NCBI RefSeq assembly: GCF_000003605.2
Contig: NW_003141315.1
Coordinates: 405,432 to 469,431 of the forward strand
Length of the DNA stretch: 64,000 nt
Source of the DNA: Saccoglossus kowalevskii
Taxonomy: Eukaryota > Hemichordata > Enteropneusta > Harrimaniidae
Direction: 5' to 3'
Shown here: positions 1 to 12,070 of the stretch, one piece after another
Position numbering within the stretch: position 1 is the first letter of the stretch
Layout: each line of letters opens with the position of its first letter
Translations under genes and position numbers: made by a program
Notes under the pieces: model-generated
Told to the model about the DNA's origin: nothing
The model's input: only the letters and a program-made list of their open reading frames with translations
Database searches by the model: none

Positions 1-892
1 CAACAGCACGTTTCTATATGCCAAAAACGTAGGTCATATATACAAATACATCTACCAAATTTGCAATCACTTTGCACAACTTTGCCATCACTTTGAACAA
101 ATTTGTACGGTGTGTTAACAGTTCAAACCCATCACGTGTTGACAGGATCAACAACTTGTTTTTGAAAATTGGAAGGAATTTAAAAACATTCCATTAATTA
201 AAAAAATACCACGATTCTGCACTATAAATGTTTGACATCACAGTAAGAAAGAATGCAAGAACGTTGCCTTACATCTTTTCCATGTGTGTGATGAACAAAA
301 AAAATGAAAAAATAATCCAACAGCTTGTTTACTCAGGGAGTTTCCCATGTAAGTAATAAGAACGGGCGATTGCGCTTTACTTGGACACAGGTGGGGCATC
401 TAACCACACATCTGCATAGAGTTTTCGAAATTGAGACGAATTGGCGGCTATTTCATGTCTTTAATGGTTTAAAATTGATATCGCTTGCACAATTACCTTC
501 TAGAATTGACATATGACCTGTACATGCTTCGAGTAAAACTATGCTAATTTAACGGCAATTTACGAAATGTTTATTCACATCTTCGAGCTTTTACCTATGA
601 GACTTGTTAATTTGATATCACAGGAAACAATCCCGAATTAAACTACTAACTTTGCAATCGTATTTCACAACTTTGTAAGCAGTTTGTCGTCGATTTTCGG
701 TTGGCTGTTGTGATAATCTGCTTATATGTGAGGTATTCTCGAGATATTAACTTAATGTTTTCGAAATTTAACTGCGGGATTGTCATGATAATGACATAGA
801 TTAAATATAGAAGCAACTCCGCCAGTATTTCAATCGCTTTTCCCAACTTTGCACGCTGTTTGTCAACATTTTACAGTCAGCTCATTGCTGTG
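1..892. other. Non-coding flank, no gene seen
   Basis: No coding exon is recognisable. A diverged motif (caatc, then cacaactttg or ccaactttg, then gtttgtc) recurs near 62, 650 and 829. The last two copies lie about 180 bases apart, which suggests an old tandem duplication. The stretch ends where the decayed receptor-exon copy begins. Confidence 0.4.
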
Positions 893-1345
893 TTACGTTG
901 TCGCTATCGAAGAAGGCGAAGATTTGACGTAGATAACATTACACGAATGTCCGACTAAAGTGTGTTGTCCTTTAAAAATTCAAAAACTGAAACAGTTACA
1001 ACGGAATCAATTACTAATCACGACATATATTACGTTGGCTAATGAAACTGTAGAATACGTTAATGGAAACACATAATGGTTAGTTTGCCTTGGCCTCGTA
1101 CCGCTCTCCGAGTCGAGCAACCATCCAATTATTCTTCCATTATCTTCGGATTAAAAAGATCAATCAGTACAAATTCATATTTACAGAATCCGTCTTTTAT
1201 CATTTCCTTTGTTGTAAATACTGACGTTACACCAACAAATGCATGAGGTTGATATTGACATTGGGGCACCGATGTCATAGAGTATGGCCACATTGTACAG
1301 GCTCATCCCTATATACTGGGAGTCGTTGAGGGAATGTATTGTTAC
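893..1345 (-). pseudogene. Decayed copy of the last two exons of a GABA-B-like receptor
   Basis: Read on the minus strand, this matches exons 17 and 18 of the receptor at 38770-39335, including the intron between them. The exon 17 copy starts after a CAG at 1345 and shares the stretch encoding LNDSQYIGMSLYNV. It then loses 11 bases after the APMS codons and most of the TM7-coding sequence, and the splice donor is gone. The exon 18 copy runs from about 986 to a stop at 893 and has an internal in-frame stop. The shared intron shows that this was a DNA-level inverted duplication, not a retrocopy. No intact upstream receptor exons were found between here and 4.8 kb, so I call it a pseudogene fragment of a paralogue. 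It belongs to the host gene family and is not a mobile element. Confidence 0.8.
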
Positions 1346-1579
1346 CTGTCGATGAAGCAGAATGTGGTCACGTCCTGTATATATATGTTTACACTGAATT
1401 AAATCATCGGCCCAGAATTTAATTGGAGAAATTTAATTTAATCACAGAAATGTGTCTTAGTGCATATATTAAGAATAATAACTTGTTAAATCAATGCATA
1501 TAGTGTTCATAGTTAACATTGAACCTCACACTGTGTGGATACCTTTCATAAATACAATCTTTTAATAGTGTTTCAGTTT

Positions 1580-2060
1580 TATTTAGTAGAATGTTTGCAG
1601 AAGGAGTATAACCAATTATAAAATACGTTTCTTAATTGTGATTTTATTTCCAAATAAACAAATTGGATAAAGTATTTTGCCACATTATGTACCAAATATG
1701 TTTGTTGTTCAATGTTATGCATCCATATTTACACCGATTACCCAAAAAATATAATAGTTCGTATAATTTAAAAGTTGAATTTCATGAAAATATATTCTAC
1801 ACGCGTTATGTACGTCACTTCGAGTTCTACATCAAACAGATGGCGGCCCGACGACCACCACCCTTTTAATTCACCTTAGAGTTGTTTATAATACATTTAA
1901 ACAGAACAGCACGTACCAAATTTATTATGAGATGAGTGTCTATCGCTTTATGCAAACGTAGTATAGTTTCAACCTTAGAGAATAATTTGGTTGTACTTGT
2001 ATTATTAATCGCTATGTGCAATAAATAAATGTCATAGTACAATTATTATTATACACGCGA
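1580..2060. repeat. Inverted copy of the block at 34840-35350
   Basis: The reverse complement of 34840-35350 matches this block over most of its length. Shared words include aacagaacagcacgta, gagatgagtgtctatcgctt and gtttatttgg-aataaaatc. A short hairpin-type MITE lies inside both copies (about 1760-1872 here). The block sits just beyond the receptor pseudogene, and the order of blocks is collinear with the parent in inverted orientation. It may therefore be part of the same segmental duplication, or alternatively a dispersed repeat family. Confidence 0.7.
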
Positions 2061-2970
2061 GACAATGAACCTTATTCTTGAATGGACGCCGGGATCTCGT
2101 TTAAAGCGGGAGAGGCAGTCAACTTGTTTTTACTCTAAATAATATTTCATCTTTTACTGTCACTGCGTCCGCTGCTGTCAATGTCCATGCTGTCCACGTA
2201 ACCATGGTATTTGGAACAGAGAATAGAACATAATTTATGTGGCATATAAAAATAACATCTATTATATATGGAACTGGGCAATTTGCTAAAGGCTATACAC
2301 TAAGATCTTGTATCAGTTTTGAAATCTCATTTATATGCATTACCATTAGAATGATTATAATCAATGACCTTATCTATCAGCGAAACATCTTTACAAATAA
2401 ATTGAATTAATTATTCAAAACTAATAACGGGTATAATATTTTATTTTACTATGCTTGCGATATCGATATATGAGATTAATCACCTCAGTCAGTCGTGAGG
2501 TATCCCTGCAATAAAGAAGATAGATATTTTATAAATAAACCATAATTTGATATATTGAATTATACAGTCCATTATAGTGAATTACTAATGTTTTTGCTAC
2601 ATTGACTTATGACAAATTCGGTACAATAGATACAGACTTGGTATTTTCACTTTGTCCGTTGAAGACACAACTCAGATTCGTGAATTTGAATCGGGAGGCA
2701 AATAGTTTATATTTATCTAAATTCATATTCAAGATCAAGTGTCATAATAATCATTTACAGTAAAATAAATTAGTCATTTAAAAACAATTCTTGACATTTC
2801 TGAAAATTATTTCAAATTTAAATGTTAAATATTACTAAGCATATTACAGCACATTATATTCAATGCGTTGTTGAAGAGAACTCTAGATTGTGTCTAATAG
2901 TAAGCCATATTCACACTGTTAACAGGAACAATAAACGTCAATTTTATGAAATGGTTAATAATATACTGAC
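2061..2970. other. AT-rich non-coding stretch
   Basis: I see no exon with supporting splice sites or domain similarity. The sequence is AT-rich, with poly-A and poly-T runs. Confidence 0.4.
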
Positions 2971-2971
2971 A

Positions 2972-3360
2972 AGGCCAGACTTTTTTATTCTTTGTTTCTC
3001 AAGTTTTTATAAGGCAATTTTTTTGAGGAATGCGGAAAAAAATAAAATTCTTTTTTTCATTAGATTTGTGTGATTCTCAATGAATTAATTGTAAGTGAGA
3101 TCATTGATCGGAGAGCAAAAATGAAATAAAATTGTATTCCATGTATAACCTTGTTTATCATCTGCGAATATGCAACTTGGGTTTTTGTTATGCGGCGGGC
3201 GGAAAAATGAAGATAAAATAAGTTTTTTTAGCAATTTTTTGCACATACAAGTCGGCGGGCGCGAGAAATTACGCTGAAATCAAATTTTATTTTTATTTCA
3301 TTTTCGACTTCTGTTCATTCGGCGGGTCCGCGAAACAAGGGATAATAAAAGTCTGGCCTA
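2972..3360. mobile_element. MITE with 28-bp terminal inverted repeats
   Basis: The left end begins aggccagacttttttattc and the right end closes with the inverted partner ending aaaagtctggcct. The arms match over about 28 bases with a few differences. The interior has no coding sequence and contains two cggcggg-type words. At roughly 390 bases with no transposase it is a non-autonomous DNA transposon. The target-site duplication is not clear, so the superfamily is not assigned. Confidence 0.7.
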
Positions 3361-4779
3361 ATAAGATCCAACTGTTCACCTCATCGAACATTTGTTAATT
3401 AGTCAAACTCCCTAGAATAAAATGTGTATATTGTGATACATATGTCGATTGACACGTCACTTCCGTTAAGTGGATTGTATGGGATAATTAAGTTATTTTC
3501 AAGAAGCATGTTCGACATTATATATAATTGAAACACAATGCACACCACGAATCATCATTGTTAATCGACTTGTTGTTTTTTGCTGTACTTCTGTGTACTG
3601 TTTGATTGTAGATAATTTCTATATAAACTAAGCTTCATAATAAACACATCTGCCAGCACCATATGTTTTCGTTGAAATGCTGAAAAATATGTCCCCAAAC
3701 ACGACACAGTTGTTGTCACATATTGGTAGTGCAATATTTCCGTGTAGAATTTAAATTGATATTTAATTTATAAATAAACTGTCTACATTAGACTTAAACA
3801 AATATGTTAATACAACTTAGAGTGCAACATGTGGAGCAGGACATGCACACTGTTTTTTAAAACACATATCACCACTTCATGTAAACCTAATGATCTCCTC
3901 TTAGTCATTTGTTTGTAGTATGGTGTATATTATTATTAGTCGTACATTTTGTGTGTGTTTTTAATTTGTAAATTCCAAAAAAACAATCAAAAAAAAAATG
4001 GGCAGTCAATAGAGCGTAGGCTACATGATCATGCGAGTCTTAGTATTTCTTAATTATCCTAATATTGTGCCACTGATTAACATATTTCTACCCATCTATA
4101 TACATCAGTCTGTTTGTTAAACCACATTGTGCATTATGGGCGGGTTTCCCTGCGATGAAGTCAAAAGTAAATACGATGGCTACATTGATGTATTAGAATT
4201 ACATGAATTGTAACTCTCGACAAATTGACATATTTTACACAAAATTTTCAGAAATGAAAGTGATGCCGTGTTTTGATAAAATGTAGTTTTTACCTGAAAT
4301 TAAGCAAGTATCAAAATAATACTATAATATGCAATTATGAATGAATAAATACTGTCATATTATTTTCATATTATTGGTTTTTCACACTCACATCTTGACA
4401 ATGCAGCCCAAACTATAATATAATAGGTCAACGACATGTATTGCAGGAAAAATCGATCATAGTTTTAGTGACTACAAGTAGATAGATATATTTTATAATA
4501 ATAATATAGTAAAACAATTAAAACTCTTGTAGATTATAGTTATTAGTGTACACAATAAAAAAGTTTAAAGGATTGAACAATGGCAATAATTTGTATTTTT
4601 TTAGATATTCAGGTAATCATATTAGCTCTAAATATCATTTTCCGTTATCATCTACCCAGCTACAATTGCACTTAAACCTCAACATGACTTGCCACTTCGC
4701 CCATTAATTTTGTTTGAATAATAAACAATCTAATTGAATGTACTTCATTTGTTTGTTTTAGCATCCAATTAAAGGAACA
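3361..4779. other. AT-rich intergenic stretch
   Basis: No coding exon was recognised. The right end would hold the 3' untranslated region of the minus-strand lectin gene that ends at 4830. Confidence 0.4.
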
Positions 4780-4785
4780 TTTATT
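4780..4785 (-). terminator. Polyadenylation signal of the short C-type lectin gene
   Basis: A canonical AATAAA on the minus strand lies about 45 bases downstream of the lectin stop codon (TAA at 4830-4832). Its position fits a short 3' untranslated region. No cleavage site can be proven from sequence alone. Confidence 0.5.
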
Positions 4786-4829
4786 AAACAGATAAACATA
4801 CCTGGCGTGTAATCAATCATCTTGCCATT

Positions 4830-7047
4830 TTAGGTTGCTTTAACTTTACAAACAAATCCATATTTGGTGTCACATGGAGTATCATTCCATCGGTCTGTTA
4901 AAAGAGACAATAACATATACTGAAGACGCACACATTGAGGAGTATCCGCTGAATGATTTCAAGTCCCAATAAATCAGTTTATTTCCTGATGCAGTGGACT
5001 TGGCTACTAAACATCCCGATTTCGTGTAGGCTATTGCCAGAATGGAACCAGTGATGAATACGTGTTGTTTATTTGTGTGGTTTGACCTACACAAGTTATT
5101 GTCATCCACTCCTTTAAAAGCTCCCCGTGGCATGACGTCAGTAAGGGCGCCCGTGTGTTTGATGGCTAAATCATTTTTTTTGTGGCGACATGTCAGTCCC
5201 CACAAAAAATTGGATGGTCTATATAAATTTCATTTCATTTAGAAATCGTCTCAAATAACCAGATTCTTTTCTTTAAAATTTAACATATCCTTAAAATTCA
5301 TGAGAATTCATCCATAACTTGTTGTGTTTTAATAGAAAAAGAAAACATTTCCTAAATAGCTGTTCCATAAAAATCTGAACCACATCTCTATCAAAATGTA
5401 ATGACTTCGTTTCTGTGTGAAGGGCAACCTCGGAAAATAATGTCATATACAACCTAGTTTAGTTATCTTGCCAACAGACCTTGGCGGAGGAAACAAGGCA
5501 AAAACAAACTAATTTAATTAATTCATTCATTACAAGATTATGCTAAATAAAGATTGACATGGATATATTGACTGTGTATACCATTTGTTGTATATTTATA
5601 CTAAACTATATCATACTAGTTTATCACAGAGAATGAAACAATATTTTTGCACTGTTACTAGTAACATATTCAGGTATTAGTACATTAGTATTACTCCATG
5701 GTCCAAGATACGTGTCATACTTACTACTCAAGGCGAAATTACTATGTACACAATCTTCTCCATCGTTATTGTTTGGCTCGCCACAATCCCAATTTGACCA
5801 TACATAAGGACTACCATCCGTCCAAACCCAACTTCCTTCCTAATACAGTTAATATGTGAATTATTTAACGCATACCAGGCATTGTTTGAAGATTAAGTGT
5901 CAAAATAATGTTCAACACTTCATTTGCGTGGCTTTGCAATATGTTAAGTGGAGAATTAAAAAAATAATATATATGTTCCTACCTGTCCAATGTCGTTCAG
6001 TCCAATCCAGAACTCAACCTCGTTAGTGCCAACTACTTTATATACAAAGCCTTCTTCCATTATTGAATGAATTGATGCTAATTTACACCCAGCTGCTAGC
6101 GTCCCACAGTAAATATCAGCATCATTGAAAGTATAAAGAAACGTGAAGTATCTATAACAATAACCATTGTCGGCCCAATATACGAACCCACTGGGACAGG
6201 TTCCTGGAAAAAAAAACACCCTGTTCTGTTATTATGCACTTTCAACGTGAACATAGTTGACACATTTGTGAATAATATGAGGTTATTACCAGAATACCTC
6301 AAAGTATTCACGAAGACAGTACAGCGGGAGTAACGACGACCGATGCGCAGTGGAGGGCGATGTGATGGCGTACTGCCCGAGTGCATACTTTGAAGTATTC
6401 TCGTAATAACCTTACTATTATACATCTTTTCCTTTCAAGGATACATCACGGGAATGCCGAAATCCTTAATGTTTAGAACAGAATCAGCGTACTTCTTTGT
6501 ATGGTGTCGGTCCAAACTCTGGTGGCAGCCATGTTTGTTTTCATTATTAAAGGACGCTACGCGCGTAATCATTCCATATTTGGAATTCGCATTTCCTTAT
6601 ATGGTAGGATGAAAATACCCTATAAAATACCACAAAATTACTGCACGCTGTAACTAATGGCGTTACGGTGACAGATGTATGATAATAATATAATGCATTT
6701 GCATTCTAATAATATTATCTGCACCGTGAACTAAAGCTCTTACATATATCATATGACAGTTACGACTGTAAAACTTAAATATCAGACATTTCGATCACAG
6801 GTTAAGTTGAGTAGAGCTGCCTAGTATGAACATATATTTGGACAATTTTATATTCCATATTGTATTTACTTGTAATCAGAAGTGGGGTACGCTGTGATTA
6901 GCAAACTCAATATTAGAATATCACCAACAGCCACAAGCGACTTGACTCCGAACTCTTGCTCATCATAAACTACGTAACATTCAACCCACCTTGACCTGTG
7001 ACCAGGTTTATACAAAGCGCACAAGTAATTATTAGAAGGATCTTCAT
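4830..7047 (-). CDS. Secreted single-domain C-type lectin, 152 residues, complete
   Basis: Four exons in transcript order: 6990-7047, 5983-6203, 5725-5839, 4830-4894. They give 459 bases including the TAA stop, and all junctions are GT-AG with phases 1, 0 and 1. Exon 1 encodes a signal peptide starting MKILLIITCALC and ending near VTGQ. The rest is one C-type lectin domain: the CPSGFVY opening, the WIGLND core motif, WTDGS, an EPN motif followed by NNDGEDC, then RWND and a final FVC. EPN plus E, N and D of the WND region are the residues that bind calcium and mannose-type sugars in classical lectin domains, so calcium-dependent mannose-type binding is predicted. There is no transmembrane segment or second domain. 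An innate-recognition or mucosal role is inference. A dispersed repeat occupies intron 1. Confidence 0.93.
6277..6690 (+). repeat. Dispersed repeat of about 400 bp with an inner palindromic MITE, copy 1
   Basis: The first part (about 6277-6416) is a foldback: ggttattacc-gaatacctcaaagt on the left and its inverted partner ending cgtaataacc on the right. The remaining part shares ggtggcagccatgtttgttt, an acgcgcgtaat word and the gcgttacggtgacagatgt end with copies at 23908-24170 (same strand) and 53060-53460 (opposite strand). It lies in intron 1 of the short lectin gene. No coding capacity was seen. Confidence 0.75.
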
Positions 7048-7235
7048 TTTAATACAGTCATACATTGCTTGCTGTGTAGAAATCAACAAACACATATTAA
7101 TATTTCACAATATCGGAATCCCTATTAATTTGTCGTTGAAAAACATTTTCCCTATATTTATTTATTTAAGTTGTTGCATGAATCGTGTTTTTGCGTTTGA
7201 TTTTAAAGTGCTCAGTTAAAATGCCAATACGGAGT

Positions 7236-7623
7236 AGTGATGACAGATTTCCTGGCAAAGGGTACCACACTTACAGGAGCCTATTACGCGTCACTTTTGA
7301 TGAAATTAAGAGATCAAGGCAAGATCAGCAAAGGTATCCTCCTCCTGCGGTCCACAACTCGCCAGTTCAGAAGCACAGGCGTGTGGCTATGAAATTCTCC
7401 CTCACCCCCTTACTCTCCTCACCTTGCACCTTCTGACTTTCATCTCTTCCCAGCCATGGAGTTGTTTTTGAAAGGAAAGCGTTTGCCAGATGATGCAGCC
7501 TTGATTTCTGAAGTTGCATCAAACGAGGGGAAATGGGTCGGGGCATTACTTATTGAACGTCCCTCGTATATGGAGCGTATTGCAGCAATAACAGTAATAC
7601 TTGTTTACTTTCATGGTGCAAAA
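7236..7623 (+). mobile_element. Dead mariner-family transposase fragment
   Basis: Three reading frames carry successive pieces of a mariner transposase C-terminal half: AKGTTLTGAYYASLL with GKISKGILLL in one frame, VHNSPVQKHRRVAM in the next, then PPYSPHLAPSDFHLFPAMEL and RLPDDAALISEVA. In active mariners the second and third catalytic acids sit in LLxDNAPxH and PYSPDLAPSD. Here the former motif is degraded and the latter has H in place of D. The N-terminal half and terminal inverted repeats were not found. It lies just upstream of the lectin gene on the other strand and is inactive. Confidence 0.85.
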
Positions 7624-10600
7624 TAACAAATTTCAAGCTATAGCCATATAACTGCAACTGTCTATCCGAAAATACGAAATATGTTGTAAATGCGCCTCGT
7701 TCCCACAGTTGCTAAGTTGCGACAAAGCTTAGATTCAGCGCCATTTTAACAATATCAACATGTTATATTAAGTCGACGTCAATTGTTTTGCACCAAATGG
7801 ATGCACTATTGGGCGTTACATGAATGTTGAATTAGAATATGATATTGTATCAACATTAGATAAACATCATAATTTTGTAATGAATGGAGATTAATTTTAT
7901 CGTTCATAACTCTAACATACTCAATTTGTGGTTGTATATTGTTGTAAAACTAACTGAAAGTTCTGTATGAATAACGCCTGGATAGTGGGTTAACTAAAGC
8001 CTATACGCTTTCCTGAATATGAAATATAGTCTATGTGGCGAAATGCACTACATGTCACTCGTACATACAAAACACGTAACCACAGATTATGTGACACATT
8101 AGAATTGGTCGGTCGGTCATTCATTCATTCATTCAGTCAGTCAGTCGGATGGTTGCACGAGGCTGTAACACATGTTGGGGTGATTTAAGGCTTTAAATTC
8201 ACTATCACAGAAACAATATTTGTATGAATATACCAACAACTAACAATACAAGTACCAAATACCTTTTTAAATGAGCAAACACAAAGTTAAGACAAGGCTT
8301 TATAAGTGTAAACATCGGTTAAACCTAAATATAAAGTTCAACTGATAACACGTGTAAGACAGCTGCCTGAAGTGATATGATTACATTTAAGTTATCAGAA
8401 CTAGGTCATCTCCGTATATATGTTACATCTTGTTTGAATTGACTCAATGCTAACCAGAATGTCTTGTTGAATGTTCCCAAATATAAATCGAGGTTCGTAA
8501 AAATAATATTAAGGTAAACATTATGTACGGTGACCGCGGCATATGGTTAGATTCAAATGTCTGTTATCAATCAGTTATTATTATCACAGTACTATTCAAC
8601 TAAAATACAGTTAATGTCTATGATACAACGTATTTCATATGTGTCCGAGCTTGGCATGTTCTTTGCATGACAATCGAATTTACCGTTCGGTTATCGTCCA
8701 TGATCGTCAAATAGAATTAGATAAATGTCATATATTTCGAATTTCACCACGAAATCACTCAGTAGTCGATCAATAAAAGAACGATTGCTTTTTATGCCGA
8801 AAAGTCAATGAACATATTTACCAATAAATATGAATGAATGCAAACAAGTATTGAAGTGTTATATCACGTCTAGTAGCTCAATATATCTTTCTTACAGCAT
8901 TATGCGGCTTCGAACTATACATGCACTCAATGACATGAAAAATGAATAATACAGACCAATATACCAATAAGAACAACTGCAATATGATACATACCTCTTC
9001 TTAGTAGGTGTAAACAGATCAACTACAGACTGGAAATGAGCTCCACTCAAAGCAAGTTCAATAAATATGCACATTTATCGATTATTATTGACATACGTCA
9101 CCGACATATGACAGCTTGCTTAATTCACATGTGGGACCCATGAACTAGAGTAATCCAATAGTAGCAAAATGCCATAAATACTGTTGTTAAATGTTTGAAT
9201 TGTGCGATGCCGTTCAAATCTACCTGATTATTCGTGTGTGTAAACTCATATGTGTGTAAACTTATAAATAACTAAGAGAAAACCACAATACTACCCTGCG
9301 TACCTGACATTTACTTGAATGTTTACATACAGATGTGCTTCAGCTAGAAGAATTAATCAATATTTCACAAATTATCTTATATCGTATCTTATCTTAGCAG
9401 ATGATAAGGCAAAACTAACCTCATTAAAACTAGTTTATCGTTTATAGTTGCATGCATATATTATCATACAGAGCCGTATACGGATTAGTTGTATTTGTTT
9501 AATGACATCTAATCTGACAATCATATCACGTGACCAGCCAAAATTCTACACTAATTCGCTTAAATTGCATTTTTCGATACTTTTTAAAGCCCAGATTTTT
9601 GAAAAAACTCAGGAAAACAAAAAATACCCTATTACTAAAAATATATTATTTTTCACCAGCCTATAATTTGATAAAAGCACTATATAACTACCAGAATGGC
9701 CCCTATCTACTAATATATAACAATAAATTTCTCGAAAATAAACCTGGTGACCACCAATTTTTTTAAATCAATATTCTTATATTATCCGGGAGAATATATA
9801 AATTCTGGGAATTTGAAACCATGAGTAGACTTCTACTTTAAGCGATTAGAACTATTCAATACACGGGACTAGTCTTTGACAATGAAAACATGGAAAGTAA
9901 TAAATATAATACAGACCTAATTAAATCGCACGTTCTCCAAACCAACCTCGATAAACAACTTACATGCATACATTTTCCGACTAACATATGAAACAAAAGT
10001 AATATTTTTCAAAATGTATTCACAATATTTTGAAGTATTCAGCCACTTTTCAAATAGTAAAACAAGTCGATAAGACCTCGCACGTACACCCGATCTAAAC
10101 GATATGACTAAACTAACATTATCAAGCTAGTTCATCGTTATGACAGTATGAATAATGTCACTTGTTGTTCTAGCTGTTTCATGTGATTTTATATTTTAGA
10201 TCACATGGGTTAAGTGAGATAATAAACTTAATATATATCTAGGCCGTAAAAAACATCTTGTGAGTAAGATTAATGTTATTTTCTCAAGTCAAAACCCTTT
10301 GACGTAATTATGAATTTACGTGGGGGAGGGGCAATGTGTTATCTGCGAATTATTTGAAAAGATAGGACTATTCAAGTGTGACATAGTTGCCATGATGTCG
10401 ATGACACACATTATAGGCTCGATTATTATGAAAAAAGACGAATATTATTTAAATTTATTATAAACATTTAGGTTACCTATGCATTTTTTATCGTTATCCT
10501 ATTCACTTTTTACGAGAATTAACTGTTGAAGCCAAGATGGTCTTCTATATTTTAAAGGTTGTGTACAGCAACCATTGTAATTTAAGATAGACAATACGGA

Positions 10601-11079
10601 TACAACACTGTGTTGTGATGTCATCATTTGAAACTTGTCAGCAGGCAGAGCACTGTTGTCCGGCGTTTACTTACCGAATCAAAACAAAACTGATGAAAAT
10701 AAGGAAAACTGTGCTTATCTACAAGAAAATACTAGGCAACAGCACAGTCTTCAGAGAGTTGAGCTAAATGGTCACTAAAGTTTGATAGTAAAATCTAGGC
10801 AAGACTAATTCTTGGTTTGCAAGCTGCACGCCATTTTGCCATTATACTTTGGCAGAACTTCCACTATAAACGTTCGACGAACACAAACACAATGGCTCCT
10901 GTTCTGGTGCATTTCCACGGTCAACGGTACACGAAGTCAAGCGCTGTAACGTTTCCATAGGAAATCTAACGCGTGTTTTTGTCAGTTAAGGTTTGGTGTG
11001 TATAAGGTGGCAAGATATATTGAGTTAACTTTGAAATTAATGCGAACGCTGACATAACAAGGTCACGCACTAGTTCAGT
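7624..11079. other. Intergenic stretch without a recognised gene
   Basis: No exon is supported. Near 8108-8148 there is a small run of tetranucleotides (ggtc, attc, agtc). At 9821-9845 the words atgagtagacttctactttaag resemble the right end of the TTAA MITE at 61782-62284, so a decayed copy may end here. The remainder is AT-rich sequence of unknown origin. Confidence 0.4.
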
Positions 11080-11545
11080 GTGGGCGGCTCCAGTGAACTA
11101 GTTTACATGAAAAATGTCATTCCCGCCATAACGACAAACACAAATCGTCGTCTGGCCAATCCCAACTTCGCGAGAAACACCGGGTACCAACGCGTGAATA
11201 AACGTCGCTCACCAAAGGCAAACACGATGACCCGTTTTATCGATGTCGACGAATCCCAGTTAAATGTGCCCGTAAATGCAAGATATTAACAGAATTCTTC
11301 ACAGCAGACTAAGCGGGGAGTACGTGTTACGCCACCAACTTTGAAATCCTTCCTGTCGTTGAACTCGCCGACTTACTGCGGGAATTTTACGCTTCAGCTC
11401 GAAAGCAAGATGGGGTGCAATACAGCAAGCCGTCGCTGTCTGGTTTACTTGCTTCAATCCATCTACACATCACTGCCCCCCCCCCCTGATCATCGCAAAA
11501 TTAACATAATGTAGGATAGGGAGTACCAAGTTTGTCTATTTTTTT
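11080..11545 (+). mobile_element. Decayed Crypton-like tyrosine-recombinase N-terminal region
   Basis: One frame reads TRFIDVDESQLN and further on TKRG; another continues with VVELADLLREFYASARKQDG, YSKPSLSGLLASIHLHIT and then, past a C-run, DHRKINIM and DREYQ. This succession (LLREFY, a KxDG-YSxSSL motif, INIMxDRE) is familiar from the conserved region found in Crypton-derived recombinases and related ZMYM/QRICH1-type host proteins. The frames do not connect, so it is a fossil. Attribution is by motif memory and is less certain than for the mariner. No catalytic part was recognised downstream. Confidence 0.55.
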
Positions 11546-11779
11546 TGTATGCGTGTTATGTTGAAATGACCGCTGCCCCGGCACACTGTATTGTGCTTGT
11601 GTGTGTGAATGGGAATCGTTGCGTGAACGCGTTGACGTTATATACAGTATACAGATTACAAGGCCCATATAATGTAGACGCAATTTTGTTGAATGTCTTA
11701 GGTACAAGAATTTTGTGGTAGCCAAGTGAGGAACGCGGGGGAAAGTAGTTTTGTTCTGGCTGTTGAGAACATGTCAACA

Positions 11780-12070
11780 AAAATTCAATTGTTCACTAAA
11801 ATAATATACGCCTCAAATATCAAAGCAATCGGGTTGGTAGTGTTGTCAGAAATATCATTTTTTCCCAAAAATCACGAAAAAATATTTGTCAAAAATGGAT
11901 AATTGATGATATCAGCACGGAATGAACAAATCTAATAGAGGTCCACTCAAGGTACCTACATACCAAGTATCAAAGCAATTGAGCTGGTATTTTTCAAAAA
12001 GAAATAGAAAATGTAATTGTTGACCGACGACGACAGTGGAGCTAACAAACATAGGCCTGAAACTTTTATC
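11780..12070. repeat. Probable dispersed repeat with a repeated internal word
   Basis: The word atatcaaagcaatcgggttggta near 11815 recurs as agtatcaaagcaattgagctggta near 11965. The style resembles interspersed repeats, but I see no terminal repeats or coding sequence that would give a class. Confidence 0.35.

Noticed and set aside
4882-5242. Overlapping ORFs on both strands near 5 kb
   Set aside because: They lie mostly in intron 3 of the short lectin gene; no splice or domain support.
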